Source: Tuctoria greenei (lineage: Eukaryota > Streptophyta > Magnoliopsida > Poales > Poaceae). From it: 64,000 bases of DNA. A program made the translations under genes and the position numbers. This document shows, in pieces, positions 19,725-31,997 of this stretch. A model generated the notes under the pieces. It was given only the letters and a program-made list of their open reading frames with translations. It did no database searches and was not told where the DNA came from. Position 1 is the first letter of the stretch. Each line of letters opens with the position of its first letter. The stretch lies in contig JAYESD010000001.1 of NCBI GenBank assembly GCA_036927565.1, forward strand, positions 113,193,110-113,257,109. Direction: 5' to 3'.

Positions 19725-20578
19725 TATCGGTACCCTGCGTACCGGGTACCCCGCAATATCGCAAGAAGTGCAAGAAAGTTCCACCCGTCAGAGTCGAAGG
19801 CCCTGGCAGGTCCAACATGTCACGTTGCGCTGGACCCGCTCCCCTCACATGGCTGGCTTCCGGGTTAACACGTGTAAAAGAAGACCGGAACTGAACTCCC
19901 AACCAAGGGAAGCTCCAGCGACTACACGTGTACAACAGCTCCGGACCTAGCCCCCATTAGAGAGGAGCTCCGATGCCCACATGTATACAGTGACCCCGAA
20001 CCTACCCTCCCGCAAGGGAAAGCTCCGGATCTGCCACGTGTGGAGCCTCCGGACCTTCATCGCCAACAGAAATACAGGTAGATCACGTCCATTACAAACA
20101 TTCAAGGATGGTTAAAGCGATAGTTACAAGGCCTAATATTGTGTCATTAATGCCGTATTAATGACACACAATCAGTACATGCTTAATAGGGGTAACACAG
20201 CAATTAAGGCACGTTATCATACTATTAATCATACTGAATACTCGTTAGAAAGTGTATTAGGTCATTAAATACACTAGGGCCACATGTTGGGCCAGGCAAG
20301 CTTTGTGACGGCCAGTCCTTAGAACTATAAAAGGGTTGTACCACGCGAAGTCAGAGGACATCCTGATCCCAGCTGATTCAACCTGATCCCAGCTGACCAA
20401 CTTGCAATACAGCAACACAAACCCCGTGGAGTAGGGTGTTACGCTCAGGCGGCCCGAACAACGTAAATCTCTGAGGTCACCATCTTGATCATGATCTCTA
20501 TGTGTCCCAACTACAAAAGAACCTCCACGGGCTGCTTCTTAGCGTGTCCGGGGAAGTGGCGTATCACACACTTCGACA
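19725..20578 (+). repeat. 3' LTR of element T
   Basis: Begins tatcggtacc (TG mutated to TA) and ends cttcgaca. TATAAAAG is at 20326-20333. It aligns along its length with 10541-11393. Confidence 0.94.
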
Positions 20579-20583
20579 GTCAC
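20579..20583 (+). repeat. Target-site duplication GTCAC (right) of element T
   Basis: Identical to 10536-10540. Confidence 0.9.
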
Positions 20584-21909
20584 CTTTCTGGATTAGGAGT
20601 TATAACTATCAAAACTTCACAGATTGAGTAAAGGGTTTCTGCCAGCAGTCCTGCAGATCTATATATTGAACCCAGAATTTGATTTGGTTCAACGTCGAAT
20701 TAGAGAACACTTTGAATTACCAAGTTGTAGAGCTGCTTCTCCCCTTTCCAAATATGCATCATAATAGTTCAGGAGATTTTTCTACAGGAAGTTATGGAAA
20801 ATTACAGAGACTTTTGCAGTGGTATAGGCATATGGAGTAGTTTTGGTAGAGTTCAAATTTCACCAGGTTATCAAATCTTTCTGTCTTAGTGGTCAACAGA
20901 AAGTTTGTAGAGGCCTTCATGAGCTTTTCATCCATATAGCAAACCCGTATGTTCCCTAACAACTAACCAAGATTGCAACCTGGCGAAGATGAGCAAACTT
21001 CTGCTAGAAACAAAGAATCTTTCTTCTTCACCTTTGTTGAGTAGGAATTCAATTTATGGATTCCAAAACATACCAGCAACTGATAGTCGGACTTTCCAAA
21101 ACATAATGCATCCATATTGTCGTGGGGGGGTGGTCAATGTATCAAATGTGATATGATGGTACTAAGTGCCTGTCCAAACAAAATATAACCAGTATATCCA
21201 GATACGTCTATAGGTGGCCCTAGTATCATTCACTCGCAAATGTGTTCTACACAGGTCGCTACCATAGTTAGTGTACTGTAGAAGACAAACAATCCCCTTT
21301 CACTCCTTCACACCTCAAGAGCAGCACGGGGAAACACGACATGCAGTCACAATAATATATATGAAAGTGAATTCATACGACTGTAGTGTGAGTCGCCCTC
21401 GAGGGGAAGTCACATCTCAAGGTACATGGTTGTACTATGTCTGTACAGCAAAGACTCCCGCACGAACTGGCTTATACACGCTCGGGCATACATTTCGCAT
21501 GCTCTCATAGAACATGAATAGTTGTAGAGACGCATACTATCAGGTTATCCACCACCCGACAGGGGCTCCCACTAATTTTGAAGCACGCTAGGGTACCGCG
21601 TGTCATATGTTCTCAGAAACATGGAGAGTTTCAGAGACTCATATTGACTTTTCGCGCCAAGCCACAGAAACAATCACATGCTACCTCTCGCATGGTGAGC
21701 TTACCGCAATTGATCCACTTGCGGTGGTGTAGTTACCTCTTACCTGACGTGGGAGCGTCGTTATAGATTATAATAACAAGTATGTTAGGTTACCACCTTT
21801 ATATCTTATACTAGTAATACTCCTTATATGGGAATATATCTATTTCCTCACTCATATAATCCTAAGTTTTTGAAAATGTGCTCTTTTCAGGCCCATTGTT
21901 CACAATGAT
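20579..21909 (-). other. L1 internal domain: array remainder and conserved leader
   Basis: 20579-20950 continues the tandem array (cores caagttgtagag at about 20724 and aaagtttgtagagg at about 20900). 21100-21909 is the inverted counterpart of the L2 leader at 31998-32850; for example, gtgagtcgccctcgag here pairs with ctcgagggcgactcac at about 32500. Non-coding. Confidence 0.68.
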
Positions 21910-21921
21910 GCTCTGATACCA
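21910..21921 (-). other. Primer-binding site of L1, initiator-Met type
   Basis: On the minus strand it reads TGGTATCAGAGC, three bases inside the LTR end. The L2 counterpart is at 31986-31997. Confidence 0.88.
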
Positions 21922-21924
21922 TGC

Positions 21925-24900
21925 TATGGGGACCAGGGTCCCGACATCCAAGGATCTCATTGGGTGGTGTCGTGCGATGCGACACCCAACAGTATACATG
22001 AAAAAGAACCAGAATAAAATACAAACCATGTCTCTTATTTATAAACACGGCGAAACTTTTTACAATACTAAATGGAGAAAAGAGTCTATACATCGTAGCT
22101 ACCCTCTCAACTCTAGCTATGCGAAAACAATGTCGTCCATGCCCTTAGGTTGCTTCGCACTAGCAGCCCTCACTCTCCTGATCACGGCGGCGTGCAAGGC
22201 TCCCACTCAGCCGTGAACCCTGATGAGGGTAAGGCATCATCGACAAGCCCTTCATCAACGGTATAACTCGCAAAAACTCGTTAACTGCAAACGTGAGCAT
22301 AAGGCTCAGCAAGACTGACCCGTCTCACTAGAGATATGCAAGGTAAAGGCTAAACATAGGTAGGAAATAGCATAAATGGACTCGCCTACAAGTGGATCCT
22401 TACAGTCATGTTTTAAGTAGCAAATGACATTCCTCAGGCACGGCACATCATAGACTTCGCAATCAAACAAGAATTGCTTTGCCGATGATATGACATGCCC
22501 AAAGCACATAATGCTATTACAGGTTAAGGGTTTGGAAACTGTAAACTTTAATTGTGCTATCTCTAATCATACAAGTTGCAATACAATAATAATCATGCAA
22601 AAATTTCATAATAATTCCACTACTCTTTATTACTATGTCACAGCGCAGTGAACAAGCGGTACTCAAATAACCGTGAGGGACGATGATTGCAATCAGTTGA
22701 CACCCGGATAACACGTCACACACACCCATGCGTAAGAAGCGTGTGGTGCTCCTCACCACGTCATACGCAGCAACCTTTCACAAGAAACTCAAACGCTGAA
22801 CCAGTCCCACCATCATGGGCATAAGGTCCCCGTGCGGAGCGTGTCTGTGCCTTCCGACAGATTTACACTTTACTACCCTCAAGCCACCCCTATCGACAGT
22901 GGGCTATGCCTCGACGCACATGTTATCAAGTGACATCGGTTTCTTGGGTTCCATATGCCCAGTATCCATCCGGTACAGTTCAAACTTGTCCAGCAGGGCC
23001 GCACACAGATCGGTCCTGAATCGACACAAGTAGGGCTACACACGTGAGACCACGTCTCGCTGCATCCTATCCCGCTGCTCGGTCTCAAATACATATTCAT
23101 AAACCATTCTTTGATAAACTCCATCCCATGTGATAAAATCCTATCTCACGAGTAGATTCCAACTACTCGACTTCTACCAGATTCCACAAAACATTAGCAT
23201 GGCATTTTCTACTCGTCAAGCTGTAGGCCTACCCAATACTCAATGGGATTTGTGGGTCATGCAAGTGGAGTAACAAGCACCTTATCCCTAATACACAAAA
23301 TTTATCCTTGACATAAGTGGTATTAATAGAAACTTTGAAATAGCACTTAAATGCAAACCGGGGCTTGCCTTAGTTTGCGACTCGATTAAATGTCAATGGT
23401 CAGTTGTGTTCTTCCGGGACTCTGCCAAGGACTTTATGATGGTGACTCCTCGGCTCTTCCTTCAAGTGAAGCTCCTCGTCGATCATCTCCGTCACATTTC
23501 CTATTGACATGATTATGCATGTAAGAAAAACAATGTAACATAATAATAAACCCAACGTGGTTCTATACAACTTAAGATAGAGAAGCATGACTAGGAGGGA
23601 CTGACATGTTACTGTTCTAAGGAGAAACAAGCGATGAGTCAAGTTGATCACAGTAGTGTCGAGGTAAGAATTGAAATGTGCAATGTAAGCACACATTGTA
23701 CCTTAGAAATCAACACTTGGAGCTATGCCACACAAGAGTGGTAAGGCTGACTGGTGAAGAAGCGTTCGACTTAATATTGTAAGGATGACTAAGTGACCAA
23801 CGATAAACATAGCACGATTAGGGTATGATATGACTATGCAAAGCATAAGATTGAAACTCTGGATTAAATCTTATGACTGAAGAATTGAAGTCGTTTAAGA
23901 ACTAAGAGATGATCTACGAAATTTGTAAGGGCTTAGGAGGAACTTATTTTGGTTTTTTCAAGTGTTCTAAGATTCTTACTCTACATTTCCTGTGTGTCAT
24001 AGGAATCAATTCTAAGGTTCCTAGTAACTATAGAAGACTGGATCATCTACTTCTTGAGATTCCTATGATGAGAACGACTATTAAACAATCTACCAGAATT
24101 AGATGGACCCTCGATAAGGAGCTTAAGGTCAAGGAAGAGACATCACAAGACAAAAGTAGCAACAGGACGAATGACCAAGTAGTCAACCCCCGTCACTAAA
24201 GAATATGTGCAGGACTATGGAACACTAGTCGCACTAACTTTCTATCCTTATAAGAATGCTCACCTTGTAGGAATTTCACCGAACAGTTTGGATGCGGTCT
24301 CGACTTGGTTAGTCTTGTAAAATTCAGAGGTCGCCATGGCCTAAGTTGCATCCCGGTTGTGACGCCACAATGTTGCTGCATTACAGACCAGCACTAAACC
24401 TCAGCACACTTGATTTTGTGTTGTAAACATTTCATCAAATACCTTGATTGTAGTCACTGATTCGATCAATCTTGCACAAATTAGAGCTAACCTTGGATCA
24501 ATTGTCATCATTGTTGTGTCATTGACATGTTCCTGCATATCCTTTATCCCAAACATCACTTGCCTTGTTGCTAGAACGCGGCTACGGAGCAGAACATCGC
24601 GACGACGGAAAGTAGGCGTCGAAGTCGGGGCAGCACAAGGCTAAGCAACACAACACTCTTTCGAACTTTCTCGTGACGCCGAGGTGGGAGGGAGGCGGCA
24701 TGGAGACGCGCTGTAGCGAGCAGCACGGTAGAGACGTGCTGGGAACAGCGTGAATGGTAAGCGGATTGCGGTCACCACAACACGGGAGGCGCAACAGTGA
24801 GGAACGCGGCATAGACGGCGGTGCGGGCATGAGGAGCGGCACGCAGCAACGGCAGGGCGGCGGAAGTGAGCAGCGGGCCGACAGGGTACCGGCGAACTGG

Positions 24901-26243
24901 GCGGCATGCGCGCTGCGACTAGGAGGCACGGCGGCGAAAGCTTGACCGACAGCGCGCGATGCGTGCGACAGGCGGAACGCGAGCTGGCAGTGCGCGATGC
25001 GTGCGACAGGCGAAACGCAAGCCGGCGGCGGGATTGCGGATGGGGGCGCGCTTCGGCGGAAGATAGCGAGCGGCTGGCCAGAGGCTAGCGGCACGGCCAG
25101 AGCCGACCGCGCAGATGCGGGGCGTCGGAGCCAGACGGAGAGGCGCGTGACTGGTCAGGACACGGCCAGGGCGAGCAGCGCGTGGAGGCAGCACTGGTGA
25201 GAGGTGAGCAGGACTGCAAGCCGGCAGCCGGCATGGGGCGGCGCCGTGGGCAGTCGGGCGCTCGGTCAGGAGCGTGCTCGGTCGAGCAGAGCCGGGAGGA
25301 GGCACGTAGAGGTAAGCTAATTGGGTGTATGTACTGGGGATAAGTATGACATGTGGGCCCCACCATTTGATATTATTCCCTTTTTCTTTTTCTCAGATTC
25401 AAAACAATGTTTAAAAGATCTCAATGCAAAATAACATAGGGTTGGTTATTTGGTATATGGATAATTCAAATTTTTTGAACACAATTTGAGAATTGAATCA
25501 ATTGAATTTGAAATTCAAATTTGAATTTGAAAGCACCCTAGGCTTTTGCTTTTATTTTTTATCTATTTTCTTTTCTAAAATCAATAGAAATCTTAAATAA
25601 TTGGCCTTAATCAATTAAGGGTTCTAAGCTCTATATTTTGTAAATTCAAACTTTAAGCTTCAATTTGTTTTGATTTTTGTCCTTCGCACGGTTTGGTTTT
25701 TTCCTTACGGACCCAATTTTCGAATTGGTGCCACGAGTCGAAGCAGAGAGAGAGAGCGTGAGTACCGTTGCAATCGACGATAAGGACGACCTCAAAGACT
25801 AGCTTGTGCATGAAGCATCATTAGCACACAAATCGATTCGGCTCTTGATAAGTACAAGTAGTGGAGGAAACCAAGCGACGTTTGATGAGAGCTGACTGGT
25901 GGGCCACCCGATAAGTGGGCCCAACCCATGATAATATTCTCACTGGTCCAAACAAAAGATTAGGATGGAAGTTCATGAAGATACTATACATCATCAATGT
26001 AGCTGGGAACTCCATGATGTTGCTCAAGTCGATGTTGGAACTTGAGTTTGAATTAACATTTGAATTGTTAACCTTTTATGTGGAATATTCCAGTTAAGGC
26101 TTTAAGTTTTAACAAGTTCACAATTTTTAGTGAACAATGGTTAACTCACGTGGTACATGTGAGTTTGGATTTCCAAGTCCACTTTCAAAATTTTAATATT
26201 CTCATTTTCGTGTTTTTGCTCTACTCAAATGCGGGCTTTTACC
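21925..26243 (-). repeat. 5' LTR of L1 (about 4.3 kb)
   Basis: On the minus strand it runs from gtaaaagcccgcatttgag (26242 downwards) to ggtccccata. It aligns with the L2 LTRs in order: AT-rich start, GC-rich block, caatgtgtgcttacattgcac (near 23695) and the end block aatgagatcctnggatg. Identity to L2 is clearly lower than between the two L2 LTRs, so L1 and L2 are different insertions or subfamilies. No credible ORF. Confidence 0.82.
24570..25330 (-). other. GC-rich island inside L1 LTR
   Basis: About 760 bp of very GC-rich sequence within an otherwise AT-rich LTR, at the same relative place as 27590-28690 in L2. ORFs on both strands are Arg/Ala/Pro-rich with no recognised domain. Confidence 0.65.
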
Positions 26244-26771
26244 CCCGCCTCCCAGCGAAGGGTGGCTCTGGATCTGCCACGTGTTGGAACTTATCTCTCC
26301 AACTGGAAGGACCGCATGATCTCCAACGGCGAGGACACTCAAGTGGCTATAAATCAATCGTTACAGGTTAATGCGTCATTAATCCCTCTATAATGGTGCA
26401 CGATCAGAGGGCCATCAAGCGTGGTAATGCTGCCATCAAGGCACGTTATTACACAAATTAACTGATGTTAAGCACCTAGATCGTGTACAATGTTCTGAAT
26501 AGCCCGGGGCTACCTGTCGGGCCTCGGCTTCGCTATAACAGCTAGAACTTGGCATATAAAAGGGTTGCGTGGTGCAATACAAAGACAACTCAAGTCATCT
26601 AATCTAGACATACGCAACACGTTCAAGCTTACAACACACCCCCGCGGAGTAGGTTATTATGCTCAGGTGGCCCCAACCACATAAAAATCTCTGTGTCACC
26701 CTTGTTTTTGAGCTCTTTGAGTTATGCCCCACTTAAAAAGAACCATCGTGGACTACTTCTTAGTGGTACCG
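26244..26771 (+). repeat. Truncated LTR related to element T
   Basis: From gcctccc...ggatctgccacgtg to gactacttcttagtgg it follows the T LTR through TATAAAAGGGTTG (26555) and ttatgctcaggtggcc. It lacks the first third of the LTR at its junction with L1 and the last bases at its junction with copia B. Divergence from T is high, so it is another insertion. Confidence 0.85.
26555..26562 (+). promoter_or_regulatory. TATA box in T-related LTR fragment
   Basis: TATAAAAG at the position equivalent to 11141-11148. Confidence 0.6.
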
Positions 26772-26888
26772 CGAAAGTGCATCTAGGCATCCCTTGTGGG
26801 TTTTGGTTGACTGATGACAAACAAATGAGATCCTAACTAAATTGTTGAGATGAGCACAGGTTTTAATGAAATTGTGAAGAAAGCGCAA
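26772..26888 (+). repeat. 5' LTR of copia B, first 117 bp
   Basis: cgaaagtgcatctaggcatc matches the 3' LTR start at 58418 apart from the first base (TG to CG). It is interrupted after aagcgcaa by L2 and resumes at 41048. Confidence 0.93.
26884..26888 (+). repeat. Target-site duplication CGCAA (left) of L2
   Basis: CGCAA directly before the L2 LTR start; repeated at 41048-41052. The uninterrupted site is seen in the 3' LTR of B at about 58535 (gcgcaaaacg). Confidence 0.93.
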
Positions 26889-29800
26889 TGTAAAAGCTCG
26901 CATTTGAGTAAAGCCAAAAACGCAAAAATGCGAACTTAAAAATTTTGAAAATGGACTTGGAAATCCAAACTCATATGAACCGTATGAGTTCAACCATGTT
27001 CACTAAAAATAGGAACTTGTTAAAATTTTACATATAGAACATGGTTGCTAATGTATTCGGAACATAAGGGGTAAAATCCTTAATTTCCAGGTATTCACAT
27101 TTTCAATGAAAAATTAAAGGAGAAAAGAAAACAAAATAGAGAGAAAGAAAAAGGAATTATTCCAACCTTAATATGGGACATCCAAAAATATTCAAATCTC
27201 ATGTCGTAAATTTTTCCATGACCTTCTAATATTTCAAATAGACTCTCGGAAAAGTTTCAATATTTTTGAAGCACGTTTCCCATTTATTGGACACCTACTG
27301 AGAGTTTAATCAACGTCGACTTCAAATTTAAACTTTGTGCTCGACCTTGTCCAAATCAACTCCAAATTTTTCCTGAGGTCCCTTATGGTTCAAAAAGGTT
27401 AACTTCAAAGTTTCAGGATTTTTGAACCTAATCTACTATTTATTTCCTTGAGTCAAGTATCACCACTTGAATTCAAATTCAACTTGCTCAGTTTTAAAAT
27501 CTGATTGCACCATAAAATTCTCCACATTTTATTTAGTCACTGGGCCAAAGTTGACTATTTTTGAAGCATGTTTGCTAGCCCTATTTGAATTTTGGAAAGA
27601 GGGGTGAGGGAGGTGGGTCCCATAGGTGGTCCCCACCAGTTAGGTCGGCACCTCCTCCCTTGCCTTCACGCAGCCGCATGCAGGCGCCACGGCTATGAAG
27701 TCGGCCTTATTTTCGCACCGTGGAACTCCCTCCCGGTCTTCATCTTCGCTCCTCACCTCCCGTCCGGCCACAACGCCACTCCCGCTCGCCCCTCCTCTCC
27801 CAGGCGCGCCGCTCGTGCCCAGCGCCGCTCGCGCCTAGGCCGTCGCCGCCCTAGCTGCCCACGGCAAGGCTTCGCCCCGCGCCCGACCGCAGCGCCGAGC
27901 GCTCCCGCGCCCGACCACCCAGTCGCAGCGGCGTCGCCCCACGCCGACACCGTGCTCGCCTCTGCCGCTCATGGCACCTGCCCCGCCTCCTGGCCACCGG
28001 TGATGGCCGTCGGCCCGCGCCGTTCTACGACCTCTGCGCGCCGCCGACCCCGCTTCCTCCTGGTCGCGCCTCCCTAGCGCCAGTTGTGCCCTTGCCGCCA
28101 CGATGCCGGTCACACCGCGCACCTCTGTGCGTCGCGCCGTCTGCGTTTGGGTCGTGTCCCAGCCCTGGCCGGAGCCACGACATGCTGCACGCGGGCGCCC
28201 TTGCTCTGCTCCGTCCCCTGCGTGCCGCTCAATGGCGGCCCATCCGTCCGCCTTCCTCGGCTGCCAACGTCGTGCACGCCCCCTCACCGCCGGCCCGCGC
28301 GCGTCGCCCTGTTCGCGCCGCTCCCATCGGCTCGCCTCTCGGCCACCGGCTTCTGCCTCCAGTGCCAACACCCGCGCTCCTTGCCTGCCGTACCCCTTGC
28401 CGCCCCGTGCCCGCTCACACCGCGGCCACACCTGCCAGCCGCGCCGTCGGCGCCTGTTCCTTCCGAGGCGCAGGCCGTTCGCGGCATCGCTGCACGTCTT
28501 AACTTTACGGTGCTGCTGCAGCATGCCAACAGACCGCCTCTTTCCATCGCTGAGCTGCAGCAAGGCTGCACGTGCTTGGATTGCTTTGTCATGTGCCATA
28601 TCCACGTCGTCGCGATGTTCCATGCCGTGGCTATGTCTTGGAAGCAAGGCGAGTAATGGGTGTGATGGAGGGTATGCAGGAACACGTCGTTGACACACCA
28701 GCATCGACAACTGGTCCAAGGTTGGCTCTGATTTTGCAAGATTCATTGGATCAGTGACTGTAGCCAAGGTGTTCGATGAAATGGTTACAAGGCGAAACTA
28801 AGTGTGTTGCCGTTCAATGCTGGTCTATGGATGCAGGTCTATTCTGGGGTGGTAATCGACAAGGACATGTGCCAAGGTGCTCTTGGAATGTTGATGAAGT
28901 AACCGAATCAAGTACACACCCAAGATGTTCGGCAAAATGCCTACAAGGTGAGCCTTGCACTGAAATACCTTGCTTGACGTTACCGACGTCCGTTCGTCGT
29001 AATTTCTAAGGTTACTCATGTGTCGTCAAGTCGTACGTCTAGTTTTCACATTGATATCATTCATATAAGAGTCCCTAAGTTGACCTCTTTGTCGTTTGTA
29101 TCACGTCGGCCTGTCCGTGCATGCTCATGATGCTCCACCATGAGCCGCGTCGACGCCGTTGACCATATGACGTCGTCGTGATGTTCGGAGCCATCATCGT
29201 GTCCTGGCATCGAGACGAAGGATGCTTGTAACATACATGATGCTGGAACACAACCACGACACAACGGTCGACAGTCCTTTAGCCAAATTAGGGTTTAGTC
29301 GAGGCGAGGCTCGTCGAGTCCTGAGTGTAGCCAGGGTGCTCGATCAAATGTTTTCTCGGTCAAACCAGGTGTGTCGGTGATCACCGATGACCTAGAGTAG
29401 AGGTATGCAAGAACGTTGCGACCAACAAGGAGAACTAGACCAAGGGGAACCTTGGATAAGTGTTCCTTCGTTGTGTCGAGGATGTTCCGTAGCCGATCAC
29501 AGGATTGGTTAACTAGGTGTGCCATTTCATCGACGATGGGTTCGTCGAGTCGCTTGCCGGCGATCGAGTCGACATCACTAACCTTAAGACTCACAAGGTG
29601 GTGTTCGTGATTTCGCTCACCTCATTGACGAGGTCGGGTTGATGTGGACGTCGCTAAGACGATCTTCTCGAGATGGCAAAGCATGCCTTCACGGCAAGGT
29701 CTCGCATCATGTTTAAGTCCCGAGAGCTTACCGAGCTCACTTGGACAAGCTTGCGGGAGACACTACATTAGCGTCGTCGTGTAAGCACTTGAACGATGCT

Positions 29801-31981
29801 CAGTAAGCTTGTCGTAGAAACTACTTTACCAAAAAGTCATTTCAATGTTGTCTTGGTACTCACATCAGATTAACAGGGCTTGTTATGACTCTTTGAGTCC
29901 AAGCAATGTCGATCTCACTTCACTCCCAAGTATCGCTAGGGTTCCACCTTGATTCATCCTATTCTTGAACCCTGCGGCAACACTTCTCAGCTATGACTAG
30001 CTTTACTCCTTTACGAGTTAGAACAACTTCATTGGTCGACTGTTAAGTCACGACCTTCGTCTTGTACACTCTACTCATACACAAGCTTTCGATGCCACCT
30101 TGATACTTAGGTCATCCTTACACTATCGGTCCAACACTTCCACACCATTCAGCTGTATCGTCCTTGAGTGGCATAACGTCGAGTGTTGAGTGCCAAGTTG
30201 CAATGTGTGCTTACATTGCACCTTTCAATTCACATCTCGATACTACTATGACCACTTGACTTCATCCTTTGTTCATCCACACAACAGAGGCATCCTAGTC
30301 AAACTCCTCATTCTTAGAGTTTACACAACCCCGTGGAGTCTATTCTTAAATTACTTAATTACTTATTTGCATATCATGTCGATAGAAACATGCTGATAGG
30401 TGATCGACAAGAAACTTCGCTTGGAGGATAAGGCCAAGGTGTTTCCACTGAAGTTCCCTGGCAGGTCCTCCGGAGAAAGACCAAGCACTAACAATTGACA
30501 TTTATTCGAGTCGCAAACTAAGGCAAGCCCCGATTTGCATTTAAGTCGTTTATAAATTTTTACTTTATCACTATGATGAGTAGTCTATGAATTGTGCATT
30601 ACGTTTAGGATGATTGATACTCCACTTGCATGGCCAAAAATCCCAGGGATTGGTGGGAACGAGTTACAATTTGAGCTATAGTAACTGCTTTGCTAATGCA
30701 TAGGAAATTCGGTAGAAGTCGAGTAGTTGGAATCTACTCACGAGAGATGTAGGACATATCTCACAGGATTGGTTAGATAGAAAATTTATTAATATAATGA
30801 AGTTGAGACCGGGCAGGGAATGAATAGGAAGCGGCGAGAATTGAGTCTCGGTCGCATAGCCCTGCCTGTATCGATTAAGGCCCGCTTCGTGTGCGGCCCC
30901 GCTGAACAAGCTTGACTTGTACCGGCATCATAATGGACATATGGAATCCAATAAACTGACATAGCTTGGTCACTTGGGTGTCGAGGCATACCGTTCTGTT
31001 TTATAGGTGTGGGTTGAGGGCAGCAAGGTGTAAATCCGCTGGTGGGCACATCAGAGTACGCCCCACGCAGGGACCTCTTGCTCGTGACGGATCGACCGGT
31101 TCGGCATTTGAGTTTCTCGCGAAAGGTTGCCATATACGCCTAGTACTGAAGTGTTATGTAGGTACTGGTGTGCTCGCTGACACTTCTGAACGACGTTTGT
31201 GTCATGTTGTCCGGGTGTGTCCTGATTGCAATCACTGTCCCTCGCAGTAATAGAGTACCACTTGTTCACTGTGTCGGGACGTAGTAAATACTAAAGAAGC
31301 CAGCAAATTATATTGTATTAAATTATAATTGCTTTGCAACCTTGTATGATTTTGAGATAGCAAAATTAAAGTTTACAATTTCCCCCATACTTTAGCTGTA
31401 ATAGCATTATGTGCTTTGAGCATGTCATATCATCGGTAAAGCGTTTCTTGTTTGATTGTGGAGCCCATGATGTGCCGTGTTTGGAGAATGTCATTTGCTA
31501 CATAAAACCTAATTATAAGGATCCACTTGTAGGCGAGTCTATTTATGCTATTCGTTACCTATGTTAGTATTCACCCTGCATATGTCTAGTGAGACGGTTA
31601 AGTCTTGTTGAGCCTTATGCACACGTCTGCGCTTTAACGTTTTTGCAGTTATTAGTTTTATTTCTGCTGTTCAGGTTGTACATGAGACTCGAGGTGTCGA
31701 GATAAATCTCATGTGAACCATGCCGCTGCTGAATGTTCTTCTTGTTGCTAGTGAGAATCGTCCTAGGGCATGGACGTCTTCTCTCCTGCTTAATTAAGTG
31801 AGATTATGAGTATGTATTTTCCGCTACGTGTGTATTCTATTGTACACTCTTTTGCAAACTCTTCTTATTATGAAATGAAAACTTTATATGTTTTGGTATC
31901 CTTTTTGTGTGTGTTGTTAGGTGCCGCATCGCATGGCACCACCCAATGAGATCCTCGGATGTGTGGACTTCGGTCCCCACA
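26889..31981 (+). repeat. 5' LTR of L2 (5093 bp)
   Basis: Begins TGTAAAAGCTCGC and ends ggtccccaca. It contains about 777 bp (27909-28685) absent from the 3' LTR. It includes caatgtgtgcttacattgcac near 30200. No credible ORF; the 310-codon minus-strand ORF at 27835-28767 is GC-driven. Confidence 0.93.
27590..28690 (+). other. GC-rich island inside L2 5' LTR
   Basis: About 1.1 kb of GC-rich, CpG-rich sequence within an AT-rich LTR. The composition resembles a grass gene promoter or first exon. No domain is recognised in any of the overlapping ORFs. Confidence 0.65.
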
Positions 31982-31985
31982 GACA

Positions 31986-31997
31986 TGGTATCAGAGC
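31986..31997 (+). other. Primer-binding site of L2, initiator-Met type
   Basis: TGGTATCAGAGC, four bases after the LTR end; intact. Confidence 0.93.

Larger units (their letters stand above)
10541..20578 (+). mobile_element. Gypsy 'T': Tat-lineage Ty3/gypsy element with antisense gene, internally deleted
   Basis: LTRs of 853 and 854 bp, a perfect 5-bp target duplication, gag remnant, RNase H, a second RNase H-like domain, integrase, a long 3' non-coding part and an antisense gene next to the 3' LTR. The second RNase H between pol RNase H and integrase and the antisense ORF after pol are traits of the Tat lineage (Grande, RIRE2 relatives). Protease and reverse transcriptase core are deleted. 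The LTRs are about 92% alike over the 370 bp I compared. It is inserted in the tandem array of L1. Confidence 0.9.
8611..26243 (-). mobile_element. LARD 'L1' (minus strand), 3' part cut by copia A, split by Tat element T
   Basis: Read on the minus strand it has one LTR (26243 down to 21925), an iMet-type primer site (21921-21910) and a non-coding internal domain (21909-20579, then 10540-8611). It matches the plus-strand element L2 in the same order: the LTR start gtaaaagcccgcatttgag, the sequence around the primer site, the array of about 193 bp and the segment with paired CCCCATAAAG. No gag or pol ORF is seen. Long LTRs with a non-coding interior fit the LARD class. Its 3' LTR must lie left of the window beyond copia A. 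Confidence 0.75.

Noticed and set aside
21271..24199. Scattered short ORFs that might be host exons
   Set aside because: They fall in the L1 leader and LTR, which align with non-coding L2 sequence.
24582..25366. Several GC-rich ORFs on both strands
   Set aside because: Same situation in the L1 LTR; stop codons are rare only because of composition.
27835..28767. 310-codon minus-strand ORF, with plus-strand ORFs at 27592-28077 and 28084-28693
   Set aside because: All lie in the GC-rich island of an LTR, overlap one another in many frames, are Arg/Ala/Pro-rich without a domain, and are not preserved in the other LTR copy.
30789..31133. 114-codon minus-strand ORF and its near copy at 39869-40198
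   Set aside because: Present in both L2 LTRs without a domain; no sign of selection can be judged and the region is U5 of a LARD.
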